In this document: positions 1-7,639 of the stretch, piece after piece
How the letters are laid out: each line of letters starts with the position of its first letter
Numbering within the stretch: the first letter of the stretch is position 1
From: an uncultured Aliiroseovarius sp.
GTDB lineage: Bacteria; Pseudomonadota; Alphaproteobacteria; Rhodobacterales; Rhodobacteraceae
Assembly: GCA_938023895.1 (NCBI GenBank)
Contig: CALJDH010000268.1
Location: forward strand, 1 to 11,480
Length of the DNA: 11,480 nt
Direction: 5' to 3'
The notes under the pieces: model-generated
The model's database searches: none
Told to the model about the DNA's origin: nothing
What the model saw: the letters and a program-made list of their open reading frames with translations, nothing else
Translations under genes and position numbers: made by a program

Positions 1-1
1 C

Positions 2-1192
2 TCAGTGGACGCTACAAAAACCGCGTGGCGTGCCGTTGCGCAGGCGTCAAAGGCACTGGACGAGGCGCGGGCGCGGATTGACGCCGCGAAGGCTGAGGAA
101 GAGTTCTTGCGCCATGCAGTGGACGAGCTGGACAGTCTAGACCCGCAGCCCGGAGAAGATGCCGAGCTGGACGCCCGCCGCCGCCTGATGCAAGGGGCCG
201 AGCGGATCGGCGAAGACATTTCGCGCGCCCATCAGGCATTGGGGTCAGGCGAGGGTGCCGAGGCACGTTTAGGCGATGCGCTGCGCTGGCTGGAAGGCGC
301 GGCAGAGCAAGCCGGCGACGTGTTGGACGCTCCGATCGCTGCATTGGGGCGCGCATTGGACGAGCTGGGCGAGGCTGTGTCGGGCGTCGAGACGGCAATG
401 GACAGCCTGTCTTTCAATCCGCATGAGCTGGAGCTGGTAGAAGAGCGGCTGTTTGCCATTCGCGCCATGGCCCGCAAGCATCAGACTACGCCCGACGAAT
501 TAGGTGTATTTGCCGAAGACCTGCGTGGACGACTGGCAGCGCTGGACGCAGGCGCAGATGAAATCGCAGGGCTGGAAGCCGGATTGGCCGACGCGTGTGC
601 GCAGTACGACAAGGCGGCACAAGCGCTGTCCAAGGCACGTCAGGACGCCGCAAAACGGTTGAATCAGGCGATGGGCGCGGAACTTGCCCCGCTCAAGATG
701 GAACGCGCTGTTTTTACGACGGACATCACGGCAACGGACCCCGGACCGGACGGTGTGGATGCGGTGACATTCACGGTCGCCACCAACCCTGGCGCGCCCT
801 CGGGCCCGTTGAACAAAATCGCATCGGGCGGGGAACTCAGCCGTTTCCTGCTGGCCCTGAAGGTCTGCCTGACGCGCGACGCCACCGGCCTGACCATGAT
901 CTTTGACGAGATTGACCGCGGCGTGGGCGGGGCAACTGCCGATGCGGTTGGACGACGATTGGCTGATCTGGCCGATGCAGGGCAGGTGCTGGTCGTGACC
1001 CACAGCCCGCAGGTGGCAGCCCTTGGCGGGCATCATTGGCGGGTCAGCAAGGCGGTGACGGATGGTGTGACGCTGTCGACCGTATCGCCCTTGTCGTCTG
1101 ATCAGCGCGTGGACGAGATCGCCCGGATGATCTCGGGCGATACGATCACCGATGCCGCTAAAGCGGCTGCGAAAGAACTGTTGGCTGGCTGA
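2..1192 (+). CDS. recN: DNA repair protein RecN, C-terminal part (5' end outside window)
   Basis: RecN is a cytoplasmic SMC-like ATPase that acts early in recombinational repair of double-strand breaks. The reading frame is open from the first bases of the window, so the gene starts upstream. About 396 residues are visible against roughly 550 for the family, so the N-terminal head with Walker A is missing from view. The visible part begins with an Ala/Glu/Arg-rich coiled-coil arm. The C-terminal ATPase half follows: an ABC signature (SGGELSRF, nt about 824-847), Walker B with catalytic Glu (TMIFDEID, about 893-916), a D-loop-like GVGGATA, and an H-loop (VVTHSPQ, about 992-1012). No frameshift is seen. 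The stop lies only 2 bases from the stop of the convergent dehydrogenase gene. Identification rests on this motif order in a long coiled-coil context; SbcC or SMC fit less well because the visible arm is short. Confidence 0.93.
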   Translation, partial: SVDATKTAWRAVAQASKALDEARARIDAAKAEEEFLRHAVDELDSLDPQPGEDAELDARRRLMQGAERIGEDISRAHQALGSGEGAEARLGDALRWLEGAAEQAGDVLDAPIAALGRALDELGEAVSGVETAMDSLSFNPHELELVEERLFAIRAMARKHQTTPDELGVFAEDLRGRLAALDAGADEIAGLEAGLADACAQYDKAAQALSKARQDAAKRLNQAMGAELAPLKMERAVFTTDITATDPGPDGVDAVTFTVATNPGAPSGPLNKIASGGELSRFLLALKVCLTRDATGLTMIFDEIDRGVGGATADAVGRRLADLADAGQVLVVTHSPQVAALGGHHWRVSKAVTDGVTLSTVSPLSSDQRVDEIARMISGDTITDAAKAAAKELLAG

Positions 1193-1194
1193 AC

Positions 1195-2571
1195 TTAGTT
1201 GCGCGGCGGAACCAGCTTGCCGGGGTTCAAGATATTGCCGGGATCAAGCGCGGTTTTGATATCCCCCATAAGCGCCCAGCCAATGCCGTGTTCTTCTTCC
1301 ATCAGGTGCAGCTTGCCCATGCCCACCCCATGTTCCCCGGTGATGGTGCCCTCATATTTCAGCGCCCGGCGGCTCATCCGCTCGGCAAGGGATTTGGCTT
1401 CGGCCATTTCTTCTGGGCTGTCGGGGTCGATCAGCAGGATGGCATGAAAATTACCATCCCCAACATGGCCCAAAATGGGGCCGGGCACGATTGAGGCTTC
1501 GATATCTGCACGCGTTTCCTCGACCGCCTGCGCCAGCTGAGAGATCGGCACGCAAATATCCGTGACCAACGCGCGTGCACCGGGGCGCAGGCTTTGCACC
1601 GCGTAGAAGGCGTGATGGCGGATTTTCCACAGCGCGTTGCGATCCTCGGTCTTGGTCGCGTGCTCATATCCGGTGGCACCAAAGTCCCGGGCGATCTCGC
1701 GGAAAATGTCGCTATCTTCAGTGACGTTGTTGGTGCTGCCATGAAACTCGACCAACAGATGCGGGCATTCGTTCATCTCGGTTCCGGCATATTGGTTGAA
1801 GGCGCGTGCGGTGGCTTCGTCGACGAATTCGATCCGCGCCACGGCAAGCCCCATCTGGATGACCTGCTGCACAGCACCTACGGCCGAGCCCATGTTGGGA
1901 AAGGCGCAGATTCCAGCGCGGATTTCCTCGGGTTGGCCATGCAGGCGCAAGGTTAGCTCGGTAATGATCCCAAGGGTGCCCTCGGACCCCAGAAACAGCG
2001 CGGTCAGATCATACCCGGACGAGGATTTGGCCGCGCGCGACCCAGTGCGAACGACTCTTCCATCCGCAAGAACCACAGTCATGCCCAAGACGTTTTGGCG
2101 CATCGATCCATAGCGTACGGTTGTTGTCCCTGATGCGCGGGTAGCGGCCATGCCTCCCAACGTGGCGTTTGCGCCCGGATCCACCGGGAAGAACACGCCA
2201 AGGGTGCGCAGTTCATGGTTCAACTCTTCGCGGGTCAATCCCGCCTGAACCACGGCAATCATATCGCCCGGGTCTTGTGACAAAACTTTGTTCATCCGCG
2301 ACATGTCCAGACACACGCCACCTTTGACAGCACTTGTGTGCCCTTCCAAAGACGTTCCAGCCCCAAACGGGATCACCGGCAATCCGGTTTGGCTACAGAC
2401 TTGTAGGATCCTGCTGACTTCATTGGTGTTCTCGGGCCAGACCACGATATCGGGCGGGGCGGGCCGAAAATGAGTCTCTGACCCGCCATGTTGATCCAGA
2501 ACAGGCTTGGACCGGCTGATACGATCGCCTAGAAATGACGAAAGCTCGGTAAACGCGGTGTCGATGGCCAT
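1195..2571 (-). CDS. FAD-binding oxidoreductase, D-lactate dehydrogenase (cytochrome)/D-2-hydroxyacid dehydrogenase family
   Basis: Predicted flavoprotein of 458 residues that oxidises a D-2-hydroxyacid, probably D-lactate, and passes electrons to a cytochrome or quinone. Residues about 36-214 form the PCMH-type FAD-binding domain, with PFGAGTSLEGH (68-78), DPGANATLGGM (131-141) and GSEGTLGI (195-202). Residues about 215-456 form the FAD-oxidase C-terminal domain with GHVGDGNFH (368-376), TGEHGVG (411-417) and DPGNILNPGK (443-452), which are typical of the Dld1/LDHD/GlcD group. No signal peptide or membrane segment is seen. The ATG start is supported by a strong Shine-Dalgarno sequence 5 bases upstream. 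It is transcribed alone, divergent from the ClC gene and tail to tail with recN. GlcD of glycolate oxidase is a relative, but no glcE or glcF lies beside it. The family is sure; the exact substrate is inferred. Confidence 0.9.
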   Translation of the reverse strand: MAIDTAFTELSSFLGDRISRSKPVLDQHGGSETHFRPAPPDIVVWPENTNEVSRILQVCSQTGLPVIPFGAGTSLEGHTSAVKGGVCLDMSRMNKVLSQDPGDMIAVVQAGLTREELNHELRTLGVFFPVDPGANATLGGMAATRASGTTTVRYGSMRQNVLGMTVVLADGRVVRTGSRAAKSSSGYDLTALFLGSEGTLGIITELTLRLHGQPEEIRAGICAFPNMGSAVGAVQQVIQMGLAVARIEFVDEATARAFNQYAGTEMNECPHLLVEFHGSTNNVTEDSDIFREIARDFGATGYEHATKTEDRNALWKIRHHAFYAVQSLRPGARALVTDICVPISQLAQAVEETRADIEASIVPGPILGHVGDGNFHAILLIDPDSPEEMAEAKSLAERMSRRALKYEGTITGEHGVGMGKLHLMEEEHGIGWALMGDIKTALDPGNILNPGKLVPPRN

Positions 2572-2576
2572 CCCAT

Positions 2577-2584
2577 CCTCCCCT
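2577..2584 (-). promoter_or_regulatory. Ribosome binding site of the FAD dehydrogenase gene
   Basis: On the minus strand AGGGGAGG lies 5 bases before the ATG at 2571. It is a near-complete Shine-Dalgarno match and fixes this start. Confidence 0.8.
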
Positions 2585-2647
2585 GAGAAACCGGAACAAC
2601 TTATGGGAAATGACGGACCTTGGGAAGGGTTCTACACGCGCAGCGCA

Positions 2648-4336
2648 ATGATAAAACAGATAAAAAAGATAATGGGTCAGCGCATCCGGGCCTTCGGCTG
2701 TAAAACGCACGAGGGGTGGCACGTGCTGGTTGAGAAAGGCCCCAGCCAGATACAATTCTGGCTGATTGCTCTGATCATTGGAGTTGCTTCCGGCGCGGCG
2801 GCACTGGGGTTTCGTAAAGGGATCGAAACGCTGCAGGCTGCGCTTTACGGGACCGATGACCTGACCCACCTACACAGCTTTGCCGAAACCTTGCCTTGGT
2901 ACTGGATCTTGATTCTGCCGACATTGGGTGGATTGCTGGTCGGATTGATCCTGAACTGGTTCACGCCAGACGGGCGCGTACGGGCGGTTGCGGACGTGAT
3001 CGAAGGTGCTGCGCTTTGGGAGGGCCGGGTGGAAAAACGCGCCGGTCTGGGGTCGGCACTTGCGTCACTTGTCACGCTCTCTACGGGCGGGTCATCCGGG
3101 CGCGAAGGTCCGGTCGTGCACCTGGCTGCTGTCATCTCTAGCTGGATATCGGCACGGATCAACGCAAATGGCATCACCGGGCGCGACCTTCTGGGCTGCG
3201 CTGTCGCAGGCGCAGTGTCCGCTAGCTTCAACGCCCCCATTGCGGGCGCCCTGTTCGCGCTGGAAGTCGTGTTGCGTCACTTCGCTGTCCACGCCTTTGC
3301 CCCGATCGCCATCGCGGCTGTGTCCGGCACCGTGATAAACCGTCTTGAATATGGCGGCGTGACCGAATTCGTTCTGCCCGATGAAGGCACGCTGGCCTTC
3401 TATATCGAACTCCCCGCCTTTTTGATCCTAGGGCTTATCTCTGGCCTTGTGGCGGTAATCCTGATGCGCTCGATTTTCTGGGCCGAGGATCTGGGCAATA
3501 CCGTGCAGGACCGGCTGCGCTTACCACGCATTCTGCGCCCGGCGGTCTCAGGCTTCATGCTGGGCGCCATCGCGATCTACTTTCCGCACATCATTGGCGT
3601 GGGGTACGAAACGACCTCGGCGGCGCTGACGGGGAACCTGACAGCGGGTGTCGCAATTCTGTTCGTAGCGGTAAAAGTCGCCGCGGTGGCCATCACCATG
3701 GCCGGACGCATGGGGGGCGGGGTGTTTTCCCCCGCGCTGATGGTGGGCGCGCTGACCGGACTGGCCTTCGGGATTATTGCCACGGCTATCTTTCCAGACG
3801 TTTCCGGATCCGAGACCCTTTATGCCCTCGCGGGTATGGGCGCCGTCGCAGCGGCCGTGTTGGGCGCTCCGATTTCCACCACAATGATCGTGTTTGAACT
3901 GACAGGGGATTGGCAGACCGGAATTGCCGTGATGTCTGCCGTGTCCCTGTCGACGGCACTTTCCAGCCAACTGGTAGACCGCAGTTTCTTCCTGACCCAA
4001 CTCGAGCGTCGCAACATTCACCTTGCCGCTGGCCCACAAGCCTATCTGCTGTCCACGGTTCGCGTGGCGCAGGTGATGCGCGATCGCGAACACGCGCGCA
4101 AAGCAGGCGAAGAACATTGCTGGGAGTTGATCGAGGACGGCATCTATGTGGATGGCAACACAACGCTAGAAGTCGTGATGCCCATGTTTGAAGCTACGGG
4201 CGAACCCTACATCCCGGTCGTGACCCTTGGCGGCGAAGGCGACCCACCCGAGCTGTGGGGGGCGATTTTCCATGTGGATGCTCTGAAAGCCTTTAATCGC
4301 GCGCTGTCCGAGACCGCAGCGGAAGAGCATTCCTGA
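2648..4336 (+). CDS. ClC-family chloride channel or H+/Cl- antiporter with a degenerate CBS-like C-terminal region
   Basis: Inner-membrane anion transport protein, 562 residues from the chosen start. Many hydrophobic helices span about residues 35-450. Family motifs seen: GREGP (151-155), whose Glu153 matches the gating glutamate Glu148 of E. coli ClC; NAPIAGALFALEVV (195-208); and GGGVFSP (356-362), with Phe360 matching Phe357. The GSGIP motif is absent (residues 110-115 read RVRAVA). Val207 stands at the internal-glutamate position (E203), and Phe448 at the central-tyrosine position (Y445). Residues about 470-551 look like one eroded CBS unit. The start is uncertain. The frame is open back to 2507, inside the divergent gene; ATG at 2564, 2603, 2648 and 2672 are possible and none has a good Shine-Dalgarno sequence. 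I chose 2648 because it gives a short basic N-terminus and leaves room for promoters. The family is sure; channel versus exchanger cannot be decided from sequence. Confidence 0.88.
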   Translation: MIKQIKKIMGQRIRAFGCKTHEGWHVLVEKGPSQIQFWLIALIIGVASGAAALGFRKGIETLQAALYGTDDLTHLHSFAETLPWYWILILPTLGGLLVGLILNWFTPDGRVRAVADVIEGAALWEGRVEKRAGLGSALASLVTLSTGGSSGREGPVVHLAAVISSWISARINANGITGRDLLGCAVAGAVSASFNAPIAGALFALEVVLRHFAVHAFAPIAIAAVSGTVINRLEYGGVTEFVLPDEGTLAFYIELPAFLILGLISGLVAVILMRSIFWAEDLGNTVQDRLRLPRILRPAVSGFMLGAIAIYFPHIIGVGYETTSAALTGNLTAGVAILFVAVKVAAVAITMAGRMGGGVFSPALMVGALTGLAFGIIATAIFPDVSGSETLYALAGMGAVAAAVLGAPISTTMIVFELTGDWQTGIAVMSAVSLSTALSSQLVDRSFFLTQLERRNIHLAAGPQAYLLSTVRVAQVMRDREHARKAGEEHCWELIEDGIYVDGNTTLEVVMPMFEATGEPYIPVVTLGGEGDPPELWGAIFHVDALKAFNRALSETAAEEHS

Positions 4337-4380
4337 CCACTGACCTCGAATTTTTCCTGTTGAAAATATCCCGGGGTGAA

Positions 4381-4393
4381 TGCGCACAGCGCA
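4381..4393. repeat. Inverted repeat 1, 5-bp stem, 3-base loop
   Basis: TGCGC and GCGCA are perfect reverse complements around the loop ACA. It is the first of three consecutive stems in the ClC/rsmA intergenic region. Confidence 0.6.
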
Positions 4394-4394
4394 G

Positions 4395-4409
4395 AGGGGC
4401 AGCGCCCCT
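4395..4409. repeat. Inverted repeat 2, 6-bp GC-rich stem, 3-base loop
   Basis: AGGGGC and GCCCCT are perfect reverse complements around AGC. This is the most GC-rich stem of the three and the best candidate for the stable core of a terminator on either strand. Confidence 0.65.
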
Positions 4410-4414
4410 TATAG

Positions 4415-4429
4415 GCTCACGAAGTGAGC
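4415..4429. repeat. Inverted repeat 3, 6-bp stem, 3-base loop
   Basis: GCTCAC and GTGAGC are perfect reverse complements around GAA; on the minus strand the loop reads TTC. It is the first stem met by transcripts leaving rsmA, 12 bases after the rsmA stop. Confidence 0.65.
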
Positions 4430-4441
4430 TACCAAAAGGGC

Positions 4442-5278
4442 TTACCCCAACGCCCGCGATAAAGCACAGAACGCTTCTACGTCGATCTCTTCCGCGCGGG
4501 ACGTGGGCTTGATTCCGACCGAAGTCAGCACGTCCTCGATCTCGGGATGCAAGCCCTTAAGCGAAGCGCGCAGCATCTTGCGCCGTTGACCAAAGGCCTT
4601 GGCTACGACCGCTTGCAACTTGCCTGCATCCGCTTCGAACCGCGGGGCAGGCAGGGCCTCTAGATGCACTACAGCCGAATGAATTTTCGGCGGGGGCGTG
4701 AAGGCTTCGGGCGGCAGTTCCATCACCACGCGTGGGGTGGTGCGCCATTGGGCTAGAACGGCCAAGCGCCCGTATTTCTTCGATCCCGGCTGGGCCACGA
4801 TCCGTTCGGCCACTTCTTTTTGGAACATCAATGTCAGGCTGGACCAAGCGGGGGGCCAGCTGGGCGGCGTCAACCACCGCACCAAAAGCTCGGTGCCCAC
4901 ATTGTAGGGCAGGTTGGCGACGATACGGATCGGCGGCGTCAGATGCTGAAGCGGATCCAGTTCCAGTGCATCCGCATTCACGACCTCAAGCCGTCCCGGA
5001 TAAGCTGCCTGAATCTCGGCCAGAGGTGCCATGGCGCGGCTGTCCTTCTCGACCGCCAGTACCTTGCGCGCACCTTCGACCAGAAGACCGCGAGTCAGGC
5101 CGCCGGGGCCAGGTCCGACTTCCAACACATCACAGCCCGACAGATCCCCCGCCATTCGTGCAATCTTCGCTGTCAAGTTCAGGTCCAGAAGAAAATTCTG
5201 ACCCAGTGATTTCTTGGCGACCAACCCGTGGGTATTGATCACCTCGCGCAGGGGCGGCAGCCCGTCGATCTGGCTCAT
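4442..5278 (-). CDS. rsmA: 16S rRNA (adenine1518-N6/adenine1519-N6)-dimethyltransferase RsmA (KsgA)
   Basis: Cytoplasmic SAM-dependent enzyme that dimethylates two adjacent adenines in the 3'-terminal hairpin of 16S rRNA during late 30S assembly; its loss gives kasugamycin resistance in E. coli. The protein has 278 residues, normal for the family. Seen in order: KKSLGQNFL (22-30), the SAM-binding motif [10 protein letters not shown] (53-62), acidic Glu77 in AVEKD, NADAL (101-105), the catalytic NLPY (122-125), the PPPKIHSAV block (196-203) and GQRRKMLR (230-237) in the C-terminal helical domain. Its ATG overlaps the pdxA stop by 4 bases (ATGA), and AGGAG lies 8 bases upstream inside pdxA, so translational coupling is likely. 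It is the last gene of the lptF-to-rsmA run. Confidence 0.97.
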   Translation of the reverse strand: MSQIDGLPPLREVINTHGLVAKKSLGQNFLLDLNLTAKIARMAGDLSGCDVLEVGPGPGGLTRGLLVEGARKVLAVEKDSRAMAPLAEIQAAYPGRLEVVNADALELDPLQHLTPPIRIVANLPYNVGTELLVRWLTPPSWPPAWSSLTLMFQKEVAERIVAQPGSKKYGRLAVLAQWRTTPRVVMELPPEAFTPPPKIHSAVVHLEALPAPRFEADAGKLQAVVAKAFGQRRKMLRASLKGLHPEIEDVLTSVGIKPTSRAEEIDVEAFCALSRALG

Positions 5279-6279
5279 GAGGGGCTCTCCTGTCGGCGGG
5301 CGAGGCCCATTTGATGGGCCATACGCAGGGCGTTGATCAAAGATGTGGCATCCGCTGTGCCGGTGCCCGCGATGTCAAAGGCGGTGCCATGATCGGGCGA
5401 GGTGCGGACGAAGGGCAAGCCCAAGGTGACGTTGACGCCACCGGAAAAGTCGATCGTCTTGATCGGGATCAGTGCCTGATCGTGATACATGCACACCGCC
5501 GCGTCATAGCCTGCGCGCGCGCTGGCATGAAACATCGTGTCGGCGGGCAGGGGGCCAAGCAGGTCCAACCCTTCGGCGCGCAGATCCTCCAGCAACGGTG
5601 CAATCATGTTGATTTCATCCATGCCCATCGCGCCGCCTTCGCCTGCATGCGGGTTAAGACCCGCGATGGCAATGCGCGGAGCGGTGTGGCCGAAATCGCG
5701 GATCAAGGCAGCATGAGTGGTCCGGATGACCTGTTCTAGCGTCTCGCGTGTTAAAGCGGCGGGTACTTCAGACAGCGCGATATGGATCGTGGCTGGGACG
5801 ACGCGAAGTTCGTCGCAGGCCAGCATCATCACCACATCAGCGTCCCCAGCAAGATGCGATAGATATTCGGTGTGGCCCGGAAATGGAAAATTCGCCCCGT
5901 CCTTCAGCGCTTTCTTGTTGATCGGGTTGGTGCAGACCGCAAGAGACTCTCCCGCCTGCGTCAACTCCACCGCGCGGGCAATCACGTCGATCACCGCTTG
6001 TGCGTGTTCAGCCTGTGCCTGACCCGGAACACGCGGGGTTTGAAAGTCATGCGGCAAGACCGGCAAGGACTCGGCCCTAAGCGCCTCGGCAGGATGGTCG
6101 ATCTGCGTGAAATCCACACCTTCGGGCAGGTGGTGCGGGTCGCCGATCAGAAAGAACGGCACATCTTCCCGCAAGGTTTCAAAGGCCTTAGCAGCAATCT
6201 CGGGTCCGATACCTGCCGGTTCGCCCATGGTCAGGGCCACGGGCGAAAGATGCTCCGACACGCTGCGATCAGCGGTCAT
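5275..6279 (-). CDS. pdxA: 4-hydroxythreonine-4-phosphate dehydrogenase PdxA
   Basis: NAD-dependent cytoplasmic enzyme of the DXP-dependent vitamin B6 pathway. It oxidises 4-phosphohydroxy-L-threonine; the product decarboxylates and is joined to deoxyxylulose phosphate by PdxJ. The protein has 334 residues, the usual length. It starts with [13 protein letters not shown] (15-27), followed by TNPINKKAL (117-125), FPGHTEYL (133-140), [10 protein letters not shown] (207-216), PADTMF (245-250), YHDQALIP (265-272) and [13 protein letters not shown] (293-305). The metal-binding histidines fall at 166, 211 and 266, the same numbers as in E. coli PdxA. The ATG overlaps the surA stop (ATGA) with GAGGAA about 11 bases upstream; the stop overlaps the rsmA start. 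The position between surA and rsmA matches the classical proteobacterial order. Confidence 0.97.
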   Translation of the reverse strand: MTADRSVSEHLSPVALTMGEPAGIGPEIAAKAFETLREDVPFFLIGDPHHLPEGVDFTQIDHPAEALRAESLPVLPHDFQTPRVPGQAQAEHAQAVIDVIARAVELTQAGESLAVCTNPINKKALKDGANFPFPGHTEYLSHLAGDADVVMMLACDELRVVPATIHIALSEVPAALTRETLEQVIRTTHAALIRDFGHTAPRIAIAGLNPHAGEGGAMGMDEINMIAPLLEDLRAEGLDLLGPLPADTMFHASARAGYDAAVCMYHDQALIPIKTIDFSGGVNVTLGLPFVRTSPDHGTAFDIAGTGTADATSLINALRMAHQMGLARRQESPS

Positions 6280-7568
6280 TGCGCGTCAAATTCCTCGATA
6301 AAGGCGGCTGCGCGAAGCTCTTCCAGATAGGCCACCGAGAACGCTTGCAAACGCTGGTTTTGCAGGCGAATTTTCAATTGTTCACGGCTGACATCCTCGG
6401 GTAACTCGCGGCTGCGCGAACACAGCATCAAGTAGACAAGATTCTGTCCATTCGCCGAGGTCAGCGCAGTCGACGCCTCGCCCTCATCGAGTTGTGCCAG
6501 TTCAACCGCATAGCGGGTGGGCAGATCGCCGACGGGTACGGATTCACGCTGGATTTGCGCTTCGGTCGATCCGGGGAACTTGCCGAACAGATCGTTACAG
6601 CTGTCTGTGTTGGCGCGGATTTCAGCAGCTTGGGCAAGGGCTTCGGCGCTGCGTCCCCCCGGAATCATCAGAGCGGAATATTCGACGGTGACATCTGCCG
6701 GCGTGGGGCGATCCACTTCTTCAATTGCACGAAGTTGGAAAACGGCAACCCCGTTCTGTACAGGAAACGGCTCTGTCACGCGACCGGGTTCCAAGGCCAC
6801 GATCTGCGCGGCGATGGCCGGGGGAAGATCCGATAACTCGGTCCAGTCCAGACGCCCCGATCTGCGGCTTGACGGCGAAACCGAAATTTTGCGGGCCTCG
6901 GCCGCGAACGCGCCCAGTGTGGTGATGTCAGACAGTTGCGACGCGCGCGCGTTGGCGTCTTGCATCGCTTCAGGGTTTTCGGCTGGAAGGACGATTTCGG
7001 ACAGCAATACGCGGACATTCTGACCCGGAGCGGTCAGGGATAGCTGACGGTCAATTTCGTCCTCGGTTACATTGATACGGCCCTGCCAGCGCTGCCTGAT
7101 AACAGTGCGCCAAGCCAAGCCGTTGGATACGAAGTCGCGGAAGGTTTCTGGCGCGACATCAGCTTGCGCGATGATCTTGTTGAAGTCCTCAACCTTCAGG
7201 TTGAAACGGCCCGTGAACTCGGACATGCCTGCCAGAACTTCTTCGGCTGTGACGGAGACGCCAGCGCTTTTGGCAGCCTGCTGTTGCAGGGTTTCGTCGG
7301 TCAGCTGTTTCAGTGCCAACTCGCGTATATTTCCCGGCGCACGCAGCACAGTCAAGAAGGCCATGCGCTGGGATAGCTCGTACGAGGTGATCACGCTGTC
7401 ATTGATTTTTAGAACAGGTGCGAAAATGTTCTGGGCCTGTGCTGGTGCGGCACCCAAACCGACCAAAGAAACCAGACCGAAGACCAGACCGGAAGCCGCG
7501 CATGTCCATGCCGACGCAGTCACTTTGCGCTTATGGTGATGCGCTTTAGATTGGCTAAGAAATCCCAT
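6276..7568 (-). CDS. surA: SurA-type periplasmic chaperone / parvulin-like peptidyl-prolyl isomerase
   Basis: Periplasmic chaperone for outer-membrane beta-barrel proteins, 430 residues. The N-terminus is a signal peptide: basic residues at 13-15, a hydrophobic core at about 22-40, and likely cleavage after APAQA (41-45). Residues about 46-175 are the SurA N-terminal chaperone domain (LKINDSVITSYELSQR). Residues about 183-283 resemble a parvulin domain (LSEIVLP, SGRLDW, GRVTEPFPVQNGVAVFQLR). Residues about 292-385 look like a second, degenerate one, and a helical tail ends the protein. Cys324 and Cys383 are the only cysteines of the mature part. The start at 7568 has AGGA 8 bases upstream and puts the signal peptide at the N-terminus; the frame is open to 7652, but those starts lack support. 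Its neighbour LptD is a known SurA client in E. coli. Isomerase activity is unproven. Confidence 0.88.
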   Translation of the reverse strand: MGFLSQSKAHHHKRKVTASAWTCAASGLVFGLVSLVGLGAAPAQAQNIFAPVLKINDSVITSYELSQRMAFLTVLRAPGNIRELALKQLTDETLQQQAAKSAGVSVTAEEVLAGMSEFTGRFNLKVEDFNKIIAQADVAPETFRDFVSNGLAWRTVIRQRWQGRINVTEDEIDRQLSLTAPGQNVRVLLSEIVLPAENPEAMQDANARASQLSDITTLGAFAAEARKISVSPSSRRSGRLDWTELSDLPPAIAAQIVALEPGRVTEPFPVQNGVAVFQLRAIEEVDRPTPADVTVEYSALMIPGGRSAEALAQAAEIRANTDSCNDLFGKFPGSTEAQIQRESVPVGDLPTRYAVELAQLDEGEASTALTSANGQNLVYLMLCSRSRELPEDVSREQLKIRLQNQRLQAFSVAYLEELRAAAFIEEFDAQ

Positions 7569-7639
7569 CGGTATTTTCCTGTATCGCATAAAGCTCGTAA
7601 TTTCTGATTGTGATCCTTGGCGTTTTATTCGCGGTGGCG
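7569..7639 (-). other. 71-base spacer between lptD and surA
   Basis: This is the only untranslated gap within the minus-strand gene run. It is more AT-rich than its flanks and carries the surA ribosome binding site. I see no convincing -35/-10 pair and no stable hairpin, so an internal surA promoter is possible but unsupported. Confidence 0.5.
7577..7580 (-). promoter_or_regulatory. Ribosome binding site deciding the surA start
   Basis: AGGA (followed by AAA on the minus strand) lies 8 bases before the ATG at 7568. The alternative ATGs at 7589 and 7652 lack a comparable site. Confidence 0.65.

Larger units (their letters stand above)
4337..4441. terminator. Convergent intergenic region with three inverted repeats; likely bidirectional transcript end
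   Basis: This 105-base gap lies between the 3' ends of the ClC gene (+) and rsmA (-). It holds three perfect hairpins in a row: TGCGC-aca-GCGCA (4381-4393), AGGGGC-agc-GCCCCT (4395-4409) and GCTCAC-gaa-GTGAGC (4415-4429). An outer CCCTT/AAGGG pair (4406-4410 with 4436-4440) could enclose the third. A CCCGGG palindrome lies at about 4370-4376. No long T run directly follows any stem, so a classical intrinsic terminator is only partly supported, although the position suits transcript ends from both sides. From memory, similar GC-rich hairpin blocks are common between genes in roseobacters; that was not checked. Confidence 0.5.

Noticed and set aside
1195..2571. Call as glycolate oxidase subunit GlcD
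   Set aside because: The family fits, but glcE and glcF are not adjacent and the protein is shorter than typical GlcD (about 499 residues); the D-lactate dehydrogenase type is preferred.
2572..2672. Sigma-70-like promoters in the divergent region
   Set aside because: Several weak -35-like or -10-like hexamers exist on both strands (for example TTGGGA near 2619), but none is paired at proper spacing, so none is annotated.
3548..4117. 189-codon open frame on the - strand opposite the ClC gene
   Set aside because: The translation is low-complexity, rich in Gly/His/Arg, and lies fully within a clear ClC coding region.
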